Below, piece by piece: positions 54,258 through 64,000 of a stretch of 64,000 nt of DNA. The position numbers and the translations under genes are program-made. A model generated the notes under the pieces. The model was given only the letters and a program-made list of their open reading frames with translations. It had not been told where the DNA came from and ran no database searches. Position 1 is the stretch's first letter. Each line of letters opens with the position of its first letter. Location: assembly GCA_023375785.1 (NCBI GenBank), contig SZWC01004996.1, positions 24,828 to 88,827 of the forward strand, given 5' to 3'. Origin of the DNA: Penium margaritaceum. Taxonomy: Eukaryota > Streptophyta > Zygnematophyceae > Desmidiales > Peniaceae.

Positions 54258-55250
54258 ATGCTCCATCAAGAGCATCAGCATGCCGTCACGACTGCACTCA
54301 CACGTGTCTCACCTAGAGCTGGAGATGCACACGCCCTTGTAGTCTGCTCCACGGCACGCCCGGAGGACCTAGCCACCCTACGCGAGGCTCAAGCCTCCTT
54401 AGAGGCCGCACATTGGGATGTTGCCTACGCCGACGAGCTCGCTTCTATCCTACAAGACCACGTGTATGACCTCGTTGATCTCCCTCCAGATCGGAAAGCC
54501 ACTGGTGCCAAGTGGGTCTTCTGGCGTAAATGGAAGTCGGACGGGTCCTTGGACAAGTATAAGGCCCGCCTCACAGCCAAGTGGTTTGCTCAGGTCCCTG
54601 GGTTGAATTCGACCAGATCTTTGCCTTAGTTGGCTGATTATCCACTAGCGGGGCGCTCTTCAGTGTAGTTGCCCAGCACGGGTTGGAGCTGTATGAGATG
54701 GAAGTGAGCAACGCTTTCCTCCATGGCTCGTTGGAGGGAGAGGACCTCTACATGGTACAGCCTCTATGCTTTGACGACGGCATTGAGAAGGTCTGGCGGC
54801 TACGGAAGGTCCTCTATGGTCTGAAGCCGTTTCCTCGGTGTAGGAACCAGGAGATGAGTCGCACACTTTTCCGCGGCAGCCTCCTACGCAATACTACTGA
54901 CCACGCATTGTTCATTACCTTGCGAGGCCAGACCTTTGCCGCTGTCCTGGTCTACTTCGATGACCTCCTCATTGCATCACCAGGTGTAGCTACCATCTAG
55001 CGTGTCAAGGACCTGCTGCACAATGCCTATAAGATGAAGGATCCCGGGTCTGCTCCAGTTTTCTTGGGCATGGAGCTCAAGCATCATCGCTCCCAGAGCA
55101 TCCAGCACATCCATCAGGCCGCCTATGCATAGACTATGTCCAGTCCCTTTGCCGAGGACCTGTCCCTAGTGCTGTGCGCATCCTCACCCATGTCACCCAA
55201 TGACCATGTGAAGCTGAAGAACTCTGACCGAATCATTGTGGGGGAGCCCG
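54258..55250 (+). pseudogene. Cop-10 reverse transcriptase
   Basis: REAQASLEAAHWDVAYADEL, LQDHVYDLVDLPPDRKATGA, KWVFWRKWKSDGSLDKYKAR, then MEVSNAFLHGSLEGEDLYMV (54701-54757), WRLRKVLYGLKPFPRCRNQE, AAVLVYFDDLLIASPGVATI (catalytic region) and MKDPGSAPVFLGMELKHHRS-like sequence near 55035-55090. Confidence 0.87.
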
Positions 55251-55269
55251 TTGACGTGACCACATATCT

Positions 55270-55921
55270 GTGAGTCATCGGGTCACTGATGTTCCTGGCG
55301 ACAGCAACACGCCCAGACATCGCGTTCGCTGTCAATCTCTAGTACAGCTCTCTCAGGAGCCGCGTCACCTCCACTTTAAGGCTGCGATCCGAATACTAGG
55401 CTATGTCATCTCGACTCCATGGCAAGGTCTGATGTTCCGCCGACAATTGTCTGTTGTTGCGGTGGGCTACACCAATAGTGACTGGGCCGGCAGTTCGGAC
55501 AAAAAGATGCGCACAGGCTGGATCTTTCTGATTGGTGGCATGGCTGTGTCTTAGCGCAGTGGCAAGCAGGGATGCATTGCACGCAGTAATTATGAGGCTA
55601 AGTACATAGCCCTTGGCTCAGGTGCATGTGAGAGCGTGTGGTTGCGTCGTCTTTATGTCTGAGTTGCGTCAATCCGTCGCATCCATCACATTGTATTGTG
55701 ACAATGAGAGTGCCATGGCCATCGCTGATGATGACGGCGTGCATCACATACGCACAAAGTACATCAATGTTGAGTATCACTATGTACATTTGTTGTTGCA
55801 TGACGGTAGTGTCAGCATTGTGTGGGTTCACACAGCACTGCAGCTGGCTGACTTCTTGACCAAGGCAATGAGGCGCGACTTGTTCAAGAAGGCTGTGAGT
55901 TTGGTCGGCGTACGTCCGTGA
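55270..55921 (+). pseudogene. Cop-10 RNase H
   Basis: LMFLATATRPDIAFAVN-like start at about 55288, then RILGYVISTPWQGLMFRRQL, VAVGYTNSDWAGSSDKKMRT, GWIFLIGGMAVS, then SITLYCDNESAMAIADDDGV, TKYINVEYHYVHLLLHDGSV and ADFLTKAMRRDLFKKAVSLV. Complete RNase H layout. Confidence 0.88.
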
Positions 55922-56028
55922 TTTGCACCCTTTGTCATAGCCTGTGTTTCTGCGTGCCCTGGGGGAGTCTGTGTATTGACTGTGTTGCTGCCTGCCCATG
56001 TGTACTACGCCTGTGAGTCATGGGGGAG

Positions 56029-57028
56029 TGTTGGTTGTTTTGCATCTCTCATGATTTTGTGTCATGTCCTCCAAGCTTGTGTACATCGGCGTGCAGATGA
56101 CTGACAACGCGACTTGACGCTGCTAGAGTGCGGTCCGGTGGAGCCAACGCACGCTGAGACATACATGCAGTTCGTTGGAGCCTCCTCCCTACGGCGACAT
56201 GCTCAGCGTCCACAGGCCTTCTCGGCGGTCGGGCTGCCGGCGGTCACTACCGCTGCAGATGCTTTTTGCATGCGTCCAGCATTGGATCTGACTGTACCAT
56301 TGCATCTACAACGTCATGCTCTGCTTAGGGTCCGAGTCTCATGTTAGCGTGGCACTGTTTGGCACTATGAACTATCATAGGCACTACTTTGGTTCGGGCA
56401 GCCATAACTCCTCGCTGCTGTTTTTCTGGCTGTTTCTGACTGAACGACTGTGTTCATAGTGTTGGTATTATGGTATGGTCTAGTTTACAGGCAAAGTGGA
56501 CAAAGCCCGGGTTTTGGGCTGTCGGCCATATGGCAGGGCTCACCGAGAAAACCTTGCCTGCCAGAAAATAGGTCTATTTTCTGATTGGCAGGTTAGCTAA
56601 GTAAAAGGCTCTACAGAGCTGGGGGGGAGGGGGGGGGCTAGAAATTGGAGTGGTCTCCCATTGTTGCTTATTCTTCATTCCTAAACAGTCACTTTTTTTT
56701 TTCAGCTGCTTTCTGGCGCTGCCGCTGGCACGTGCACTTCTGAGTAACAAACCAAGAGCACTCAGACTTAGACTCTAGAGCGCCAGACTGAGGAGGCAGC
56801 AGACTAAGGAACGAGCGTGGAAGCCCGCATGTTGCATCAACAACGCTACTGCCCCAACCCTCGCTTTAGCAGTTTCTAGCTTACATGAAGAAAGAAGGGA
56901 GAGTGTAATGAGCCCCACAATGGGCTAAACTATTTGGGACTGGCGGTTAGTGCAGGTAGTGACAGATTGCCAGCTTTAGCCTCTTAGCATGCAAGTGACG
57001 TTCATGCTAGAGCCATGGCAGTGGCAAT
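56029..57028 (+). repeat. Cop-10 3' LTR candidate and unresolved sequence
   Basis: It begins TGTTGGTTGTTTTGC after the purine tract, as an LTR should. The outer end is not defined. A second purine tract (GAAGAAAGAAGGGAGAG) followed by TGTAATGAGCCC at about 56911 could be the start of a different LTR. No long frame is present. Confidence 0.5.
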
Positions 57029-57642
57029 TGTTGGTTGTGGTTGTGACATACGCAAGTGACCTTTTGACTCTACGCACAGACACACACATCATCACTACAG
57101 GTGATTAAAGTGGCTTAAAGCTCTTTGGTGCAAAGTTGTGACACGACATGGAGCGAACAGTTGTGGCAACACCAAGTTACCAAGTGGTCACAACACCAAT
57201 GGCAACCTGATGGAGAGGTTTATTGCATTGATGTTGCATACTGTTACATTCTACAATGGGGCACATACTTGTAGGAGTGTACGAACCACATACACTCGTG
57301 ATGTGGTTGAGTTCCTACACACTTGAATGCTTCTGGCTTAGTGAACCGGGTTGCTGATCCCTCGGGACCACACGCCCAGCTTATGCTGGTGTGTGAGAAA
57401 CGGCATGGAGCTCGCTCACTCTAGGGTCGGGTTTGATCCCTGGGTGGCGTCAGGGCCCCACGTCCAGAGACTCGCGTGGGTGGCCTCGTCAACCGGCATT
57501 TAGGACTTCGCTCTTCACTTACTCACTGACTTGTTGTTCTCTCACTTTACGTTGCGTGAGCTCGCCCGACCCCATCCATAGTTTTGCTGCCTCAGCTTAA
57601 TTGCTTTCTTGCTGGTGTATTCTGGCAACCACAGCTGTCTTC
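57029..57642 (+). repeat. Cop-11 5' LTR
   Basis: TGTTGGTTGTGGTTGTGACA at the start; the end lies directly before the primer-binding site. It aligns with the reversed Cop-7 LTR and with the Cop-3 LTRs. Confidence 0.9.
57334..57440 (+). other. tRNA-like module in Cop-11 LTR
   Basis: TGGCTTAGTGAACCGGG (57334-57350) fits the Pol III A box. GGTTTGATCCC (57430-57440) is one change from the B-box consensus. The 96-bp spacing suits a long-arm tRNA or a tRNA-derived SINE head. Confidence 0.6.
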
Positions 57643-57654
57643 TGGTATCAGAGC
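57643..57654 (+). other. Cop-11 primer-binding site, tRNA-Met 3' end
   Basis: TGGTATCAGAGC, complementary to the 3' end of plant initiator tRNA-Met. Confidence 0.95.
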
Positions 57655-58310
57655 AGGAGGATACATTCCTCCTCGCGAGAGTCCTGAGGCTTCATTGGAT
57701 CACACCCACGTGGATGGTGTTCTCGCACAAGCCAGTTACGTACAACGGCACTAGCTCCTCTCCGCCGCTGTCATCTCAACCTTGGCTGTTCTTTGGCACC
57801 CGCACGCACGTTGACCACGCTGTGGCCACGCTCGCTCCTTCTGTTCTCCAATAGCCACACTTGCTCACTCCTCGCAGCCTCATATCTCCGCACCCGCGTT
57901 CTACGTGGTGCAAACACCTTGTTCACTAGGTAGTAGCGACTACAGCAGTGGCATCTCTCCACCACCGCCCCTCACTCTCGTAACCGCACATCTCGCACCC
58001 ATGAGCTACGTAATGTGCTCACCTCGTGCACATCATAGCTGCGACTACGGTGTTGGAACCTCTTTGCCGCTGTCCCTCACTCAACTTCACTGACCGTGCT
58101 TTGGCCTCCGTGCGCACGCTTCCCACGCTGTGACTATGTTGGCCGCCTCTGTCACAAGAGCCACGCACTTGCACCAACCCTTGGTACTGCAATCTCTTGC
58201 ACAGTGTAGTTACGACAACGGCATCAGCTTCACCACTGCCGTTCCTCTCAAAACTTGGCCGTGCTACGGCCGACTCATCAATTGCAAAGCAAATTTCCTC
58301 ATAGCTGACG
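57655..58310 (+). repeat. Cop-11 leader with degenerate tandem repeats
   Basis: Related blocks with TACRACAACGGCA..AGC-like cores recur near 57735, 57940, 58040 and 58210. CACGCTGTGRC recurs at 57811 and 58121. Units are irregular (about 100-200 bp). No conserved protein is recognisable. Confidence 0.5.
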
Positions 58311-60870
58311 ATGGTGCTATCAGCATCCAGTTCACCATCTCCCGCACGTGCCGCATCGTGGTATGAGCAGCATGGTAGTGGCTCTACCACCAGGGTACAC
58401 CTCTCACCTTCGCAGGCTACCTGCCGGGCAGCCAAACAGTTGGCACTCTGGCATCTCCTCCTGCAACAGATCCGATCCCCACATCGCCCACGGCTGCGCG
58501 TGAGTGCGACCGTACCGACGTCAAGATTACGTTCTACGAAGAGAAGGCAGAGTGGGAGGTGTGGTCGCGGATTCATCGTAGTAGTCTGGGTATTACCCCA
58601 GCGAGGACTACAATCCTGCCGACAACCACAAGTGGGAGGACGCCACAGACTACGCAACCCACTGTCAATCCGCTGTCGCGACGATTCCCCAACAGTGCAA
58701 AACAAACTGGCCATGGTGCCACCGTGTGAGCACCGACCTCTCCAATCACTGGAAAGCCTACCCGTTGCCCATAGAACTTGTCAGCAGCGTCATTGCACTG
58801 CAACTCGTAGAGAAGCAACATCCTATGCAACAGCAGCACCTAGAGCGTCTGCTTCACATCAGGCTGCACACCTAGCTGCATCAGCTATGGAGTTAGCCTC
58901 TTCTTCATCCTCTGATTTCATAACTGCTATACAGGCCGCCCTTGTGTCTAGTGCTGCTGTTGCATCTACCTTTGTCCGCCACTGCACGTGTTGCACGTGC
59001 ACTGGCCAACACTGCTGCTGGTAGAGCTATTGGTGCATACACAACCGCAGCAGTTGATCACGGTCGTCTGGCAGCTACTGCCGTCAACATTGTTACTCAG
59101 ATTACTGCTGCAATAGATGTAGTCGTATCAAAAGCAGCTGCAGCGACAACAGCGCTCTCTCGGGCTATAGACTCCATTCATGTATCCACTACTTAGGCAT
59201 CAATGTTGTCCTCTTCTTCTTCATCAGGGACTCATCACCTTCAGCTGCTGGTCTTGACCACTACTGCCATCTCCACCCTGTTAGCCGCGGTGTTGACTAG
59301 AATAGCCTGTCTCATTGTCTCAACATCAGCCACTGTCGCAGTTGTGGCCTCCTCAGCAGCAGGTGCTCTCCTGCCGTTGTTCTCTTTGCACCGCCGTGCT
59401 TGGTGAGCCTGGTCTCTTTCTTTGTTCCTGCCTATCTTGTGTTGGGGTGTCTGTGCTTCCAGGTTGTTGCCTCGCAGCAGACTCCCGGAGCACCCATCAC
59501 ATATTTCCCATGCCCACTAGAGCAAGGGAAACTGTGCCGAAATCTTTCTGGCAGAGTCACGTCACTAGCACCATGCCAGTTGACGATGACCAATACGTTG
59601 CGTTACAGGCTGAGCTACAGCGTGAGCACACTGCACTGCAGACTGTACTCATTGCTCAGCGTACTGCCAAAGAAAAGCTGCGTGCTGAGCAAGCTTACCT
59701 GGAAACCTTTGCAGATGACATTGCTAACCTGGTCCTTGACCGCCTCTAGTCCACATTGCGCAGCACACCCTCTGCAACCACTCCTGCAAGCATTGCTGTT
59801 GCATTCTCCACTTCACCCGCTTCCGCATCTGCCACTGTTGGCTCATCCTCCTTGGACCCCTTTGTAGTGGTAGTCGCCGCTGGCGCAGCCGCAGCTAGAC
59901 CTGTTGCGCCACCTGCACAGCGCAAACCAGACTTTGACTCCACACCACCTCACTTCACTTCTAACCTCACCTTCTTTTCTTCGGAGGTCCGCTTCAGTGC
60001 TTGGGTGCAAGGGGAGAAACTCTGGGAATGTTACCATGAGCCCAATCCATCTCCTAACCCTTCTTTTTTTCCTGTTGAGTCTGAGTCTGCCCGTGTAGTA
60101 TGTGCCCTCATTTGTGCTGGTCCCGATGATCTTAACTGACAAGATCGGGTCCTACAATGCCGACACTACACGCCGGACCACTACTGACCCTGTTGGTACC
60201 TACGCATTGATCAAACGCCACACAACAAAGACTAGGCATGCAACCCAGAGTATTCTCACTGTTCAATTCAACACGCTCTCCATGCGTGCCGATGAGATTG
60301 CTAACGCCTATTGGGCCCGTAGTTTGTGGTTACTGCGTGGAATTGGCAAGGAAACCCATGGACAGCTCCCTGCTGTTCTCTCCATGTCAACGGCCTTAAC
60401 CAAGAACCCAGTGAAATCTTTCGGGAAGTGAAGGCCACTGAGCTTGAACGCTTGGCGGCCATCCCTGTCCCTGCAGATGCACCGCCCTGCATAAGCGCCT
60501 CATGGGAGTTCACCTCCCAGTGTCTGCCACATTGGAGCTCATTGCAAAACAAATGCATTGATCTCGTCACCGTTGCAGCAGCTACCACCGCACCCCCTTC
60601 TTCACTATCCTGTGTCTTAGCCCCGTCTTCCATCACAATCTCCACCACAACAGCAACCTCCCTCGCTTCACGGGGGGTTGGTCGGGGTGGAGGCCATGGT
60701 AAAGGCAAAGGTCAGGGGGGCTCTTGTGGTGGTGGTCAACAAAGGGGCGGGGCAAAGGCAGTGGCTCTGATAGTGGTGCCTCTTCATCTGCATCCTCTAG
60801 CACTGTCACGTGTAGGAACTGTGGTGCCGCCAGCCACGGAGCGCCCAAGTGCCCAACTCCGCCTGATGAT
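58311..60870 (+). pseudogene. Cop-11 gag
   Basis: An N-terminal Ala/Ser/Thr-rich part (AAGRAIGAYTTAAVDHGRLA, about 59020-59080), then a coiled-coil-like QALQAELQREHTALQTVL-type helix (59600-59660). The gag core follows: TFFSSEVRFSAWVQGEKLWE, and the RADEIANAYWARSLWLLRGI and EFTSQCLPHWSSLQNKCIDL blocks (60290-60560). A Gly/Lys-rich stretch and a CCHC knuckle CRNCGAASHGAPKC lie near 60811-60852. Confidence 0.8.
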
Positions 60871-61049
60871 TCTTGCCTGGCATCCACCATGCGTGCACAC
60901 TGGGCACGCTCGTCAGGCACTGGTGGTGACTCCTCTCGTTCCTCCACCTCCAGTGTTCCTCCTGGTTGCCCTTCGTCTTCCTCTCCAATAGCCATTGCCT
61001 ACAGTACCACCATGACGTCACCGCCTCTGCCCTCTCCCTGGGGCTAGCC

Positions 61050-61850
61050 TCTCGGGTTCGGCGGTCCGGCTACTTCGGACCTCCCTCCGGATTCTACTCA
61101 CCCCCTCTGTGGGAATCATCCACCTCCACTTCTCAGCGGCCCTCCTCTTGGGTCATCATCACCGGCCCATCTGCCGAAAAGCGCCACCTGGACTCTACCC
61201 TCTCTCATGCCGTTCACCAGAGTCACCTCCGTGATCAGGGAGGTGAGATTGTACGTTTGGGTGAGGGGGCAGTTCTGTGTTCGGTTGATATGTTACTGCA
61301 TGGTCCGTTATCCGTTCATGTTCAAGGGTGTTACCCAGTTGACATCCCTTGGATTGAATAGTGGCAGTCTTTTAGCCTGCCTCGTTGCCTTGCTGCCTGT
61401 GGTCAACGCCTTTCTCCTTGCTTTGCCATTGCCGCTGTGAGTCGGGACCCTGCGTCTGTATGCGTATCCAGTGGCTTTTGGATCCTTGATTCAGGAGCCA
61501 CCCACCACATGACCTCTTGTCATTCCTCGTTTGTCTCTCTGGGTCCTGTTGGCTCTTTGCGTTTTGTCCACACCGGATCTGGTCAGCTCTTGCCAGTCCA
61601 AGGTGTTGGGGTTGTCCACTTTGTTGGGCCTAGAGGGGAGCAAGTTTTGCCAGATGTCTTGTGCCTGCCCACAAGCTCATTCTGCTGTCTGTTACGACTC
61701 TCAAGAACCAGGGCATGGACTCCTCTTCCAGTCGCGCCATTTCCTTTTTGTGGCACCACAGCACTGGCCGTGTCCTGTTGCATAGCACGCACTGTGACCA
61801 CTTGTACTGCGTTCCCTCCTTTGCGCTCCAAGCCAACGAGTCTATGGAGC
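61050..61850 (+). pseudogene. Cop-11 protease and pre-integrase start
   Basis: LDSTLSHAVHQSHLRDQGGE (about 61190-61248) precedes the protease block FWILDSGATHHMTSCHSSFV (61476-61535), then SLRFVHTGSGQLLPVQGVGV. LLSVTTLKNQGMDSSSSRA and a CDHLYCVPSFALQANESMEH block (61791-61850) form the start of the pre-integrase region. Confidence 0.88.
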
Positions 61851-63859
61851 ACAGGTGGTTTTCCAATGTGCCACCGCCAGCAGACGAACTCTCCGAGACC
61901 GGGAGAACCCTGGCATACCAAGGACCAGCCTACCAGCGGCGTGGCGGAAGACAGCCGCCATGGGCAGTAGAGGAGGATTACCTGCCATCCGCGCCCCTAG
62001 CAGGGATGGAAACCTCCCCGGCTCCATATGTCTCCAGGGTGCCAACCTTGGAGGCTGCCCACCGCCACCAACCGCAGCTGGGAAACATGCCGGCGGAACG
62101 CTCACCTTCAGCAAAGGAAGAAAGGGGGATGAGACAGCCGCTGCAGGGAGTATCTACCGAACAGTTAGGCATGCCGCCTGCCATGCCAGAGATGGAGCAG
62201 CAGCCCCACCCACCCACAGCAGAACAGGCGGCGGTGGGTCAGCCAGCTGGCGCTGGAATGTCCATCACGATGGAAGAAGTATTCCTCCAAGTGAATCCGC
62301 GGTTGACTGCTGTGGACACCCCAGTAACACCAAGCGTGAGGGCAACGGCAAGTCACAACCCACAATTCACGGGATGGCAAGGGACACCACAGGGGGAACA
62401 GAGAGGGGGGATGGTACATCAACCCCTTCTGGCTCCGCAACCACTGCACGCAACCCAGCAGCCACCCACAGGGCCCCAGCCTCAGCCCAACCCAGGATTG
62501 CATGGGACTCTACCGTACACGGGGCCTGTAACTACCTCCTCTACCACAGCCCCGCCAGGTTGGATGATGATGGACACATGGGCCACGCCCTCCGCGGCGG
62601 GAGTAACGCCGCAGGCCCCTATGCAGCAGACACCGTCACAGCAACCGCCAGTCCCTATGACGGCGCACAGACGGATGCCTGTGACGGTTGGACACCCGGT
62701 CTATCATCAGCAGCCGATGGGTACCGCGCCAGCTGGAATTGCGGCCCATGCACCACCAACTACCAGCCAGGTGCAGACGACTGTGCCCCACTCCGCTTAT
62801 CCTGCGCTCCTACCGAATCCAGGGACCACTGTAACCCCTACAGTACCTACTACCACCCCGCTCTACCACTCTGCAGTGCCACACCCTCTACCGCAGGGCT
62901 ATTGGCTGCCAGGACCTACGGCTCCCGCCGCGCCGAGCACACAGACACCGCCCCTTGGGACTACCTTTTACTCCGCACCCTACGTGACGTAGGCTACCCC
63001 TGCGACTCACTACTATGCCCTTCCGGCGGTAGCTCCAATGAGCGGGCCCACACCAACACCCCAGGGGCAGCCACAAACTAGCCACGTGGGTTATTCGACG
63101 GCCGCGACCTCGTATCCACTTCCGGCGGTGACATCCATGGCTAACCGGAACACCGTGCCCCAGCTGCAGTACGTACGCGCGCAACCAGCTAACATTCTGC
63201 GGTTGGACATCTTCAAGGGAACCCCTGAGGAGGACCCATGGACATGGTTGAAGCAGATCACTATACATGCAAGCATAGGGCGGATCCCACCAGACCTTTG
63301 TCTGGCCACCGCGCAGCTCCATCTGCAGGTCGCTGCGGAGGACTGGTACAATGCGGGAGCGCCGTTCAACTCCTTCGAGGACTTTGGCAACACACTGATT
63401 GAGCATTTCAAGCAGCTGACCAAGGAAGAAGCACTCCGCAAGATTGAAAAGGAAGTCATGCGGAAGGATACCGACATCCGTAGGTTTTTGGATCAGTTCC
63501 TCACTTGGGCATCAATCGCAAAGAGCCCTCAAGGGGAAGGATTGCCGCTGTGGGTACTCCTGCAGAATCTCATCCGCGCACTCCCCGATGAGATCACTAG
63601 TTTGATGATCCCTGAGCGCTACCAGTCCCTGCAGGATGCGGTGCAGGACGCCACGGCCATTTCTACGCGGCAGCGGTCTACGCGACAGCATCAAGGTGGA
63701 GACTCGCATACTCTAGCACCAGCAACCCAGGTCTCTCAACCCAAGCCGAAGGCATGTTACACCTGCCAGAGCCTGGAGCACATCGCTCGGGACTGTCCGC
63801 GCAAGCAACACAGTGCTCCGCGCACCGACCCCATGCAGCAAGATCCCATGGTGCAATAG
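61850..63859 (+). pseudogene. Gyp-2 gag
   Basis: A long Pro/Gln/Thr/Ala-rich N-terminal region (61850-63120; for example QPPTGPQPQPNPGLHGTLPY) precedes the gypsy gag domain: ANILRLDIFKGTPEEDPWTW, LKQITIHASIGRIPPDLCLA, LQVAAEDWYNAGAPFNSFED, LIEHFKQLTKEEALRKIEKE and LLQNLIRALPDEITSLMIPE (63190-63620). A CCHC zinc knuckle CYTCQSLEHIARDC lies at 63755-63796. 63860-64000 is Gln-rich and continues out of the window. Confidence 0.88.
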
Positions 63860-64000
63860 TGGCAGCGGCATTATAATCAACCATGGCAGGACCAGCAGCA
63901 TCAACAACAGACGCAAGCTGGGCGGCAGGCAACGGAGCATCAATCCCAGGCTGCCCCGAGTGGGTAAGGTATTCTGCCCAACCCGCAGGTATCCGCGAAC
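61850..64000 (+). mobile_element. Gyp-2: Ty3/gypsy element, gag end visible
   Basis: Sequence changes from copia to a gypsy-type gag at about 61850 and continues past the window edge. No LTR or primer-binding site is visible at the junction, so the 5' end is truncated or the junction is a recombination point. It is lightly broken over the visible part. Confidence 0.8.

Larger units (their letters stand above)
54073..57028 (+). mobile_element. Cop-10: Ty1/copia element, 3' half
   Basis: A + strand fragment with RT (54258-55250), RNase H (55270-55921), purine tract (GTCATGGGGGAG, about 56017-56028) and a following LTR-like region. It belongs to the Cop-3/Cop-7 lineage. The left part ends at the Cop-9 LTR. 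It is broken about ten times. Confidence 0.85.
57029..61850 (+). mobile_element. Cop-11: Ty1/copia element, 5' half
   Basis: A + strand element with 5' LTR (57029-57642), conventional primer-binding site, a repetitive leader, gag, protease and the beginning of the pre-integrase region. It stops at about 61850, where Gyp-2 gag sequence begins. It is the uninterrupted relative used to place the insertions in Cop-3. Broken several times. Confidence 0.88.

Overview
This window holds a pile of decayed LTR retrotransposons, and I can support no host gene in it. The likely source is a nuclear chromosome of the green lineage (streptophyte alga or land plant). Two primer-binding sites read TGGTATCAGAGC, the complement of the plant-type initiator tRNA-Met 3' end. 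Three others are complementary to the plant form of the initiator tRNA-Met anticodon arm (tRNA GTGGGCCCATAACCC). Repeat density, moderate GC and two scaffold gaps would suit a charophyte such as Chara, but the species is a guess.

Layout: 1-2040, 3' part of a + strand Ty1/copia element (Cop-1) with its LTR. 2041-7850, + strand Ty3/gypsy element (Gyp-1) with gag, protease, RT, RNase H and integrase remnants. 7945-10690, + strand copia fragment (Cop-2). 10700-14128, unassigned sequence: an AT-rich block and some minus-strand open stretches. 14129-38055, one old + strand copia element (Cop-3) stretched to about 24 kb by insertions: Cop-4 (minus, 5' half only, 16345-18236), Cop-5 (minus, complete in layout, 18554-25237, TSD TAGAG), and a Cop-5-type solo LTR (26719-34207, TSD ATCTG) that was itself entered by Cop-6 (minus, 26886-33420, TSD GTTTT). 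38056-42240, minus-strand Cop-7, related to Cop-3. 42240-43985, a GC-rich segment studded with TCCGCGG. 43985-46990, minus-strand Cop-8. 46990-48600, CTG-type trinucleotide repeats. 48618-54072, minus-strand Cop-9, the same broad family as Cop-1. 54073-57028, + strand Cop-10 (3' half). 57029-61850, + strand Cop-11 (5' half). 61850-64000, gag of a second gypsy element (Gyp-2) running off the window.

The elements fall into two copia lineages by priming mode. Cop-6 and Cop-11 show the conventional tRNA 3'-end site. Cop-4, Cop-5 and Cop-9 show an internal half-tRNA site of the kind known from Drosophila copia and yeast Ty5. LTRs of two different families carry tRNA-like A-box/B-box modules. Other points of interest are a perfect 48-bp palindrome between 18-bp direct repeats inside Cop-6, coding minisatellites in integrase-RT linkers, and an assembly duplication around a scaffold gap. 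All coding parts are fossils. I found no convincing new biological system; the LTR tRNA-like modules and the palindrome insertion are the best leads.
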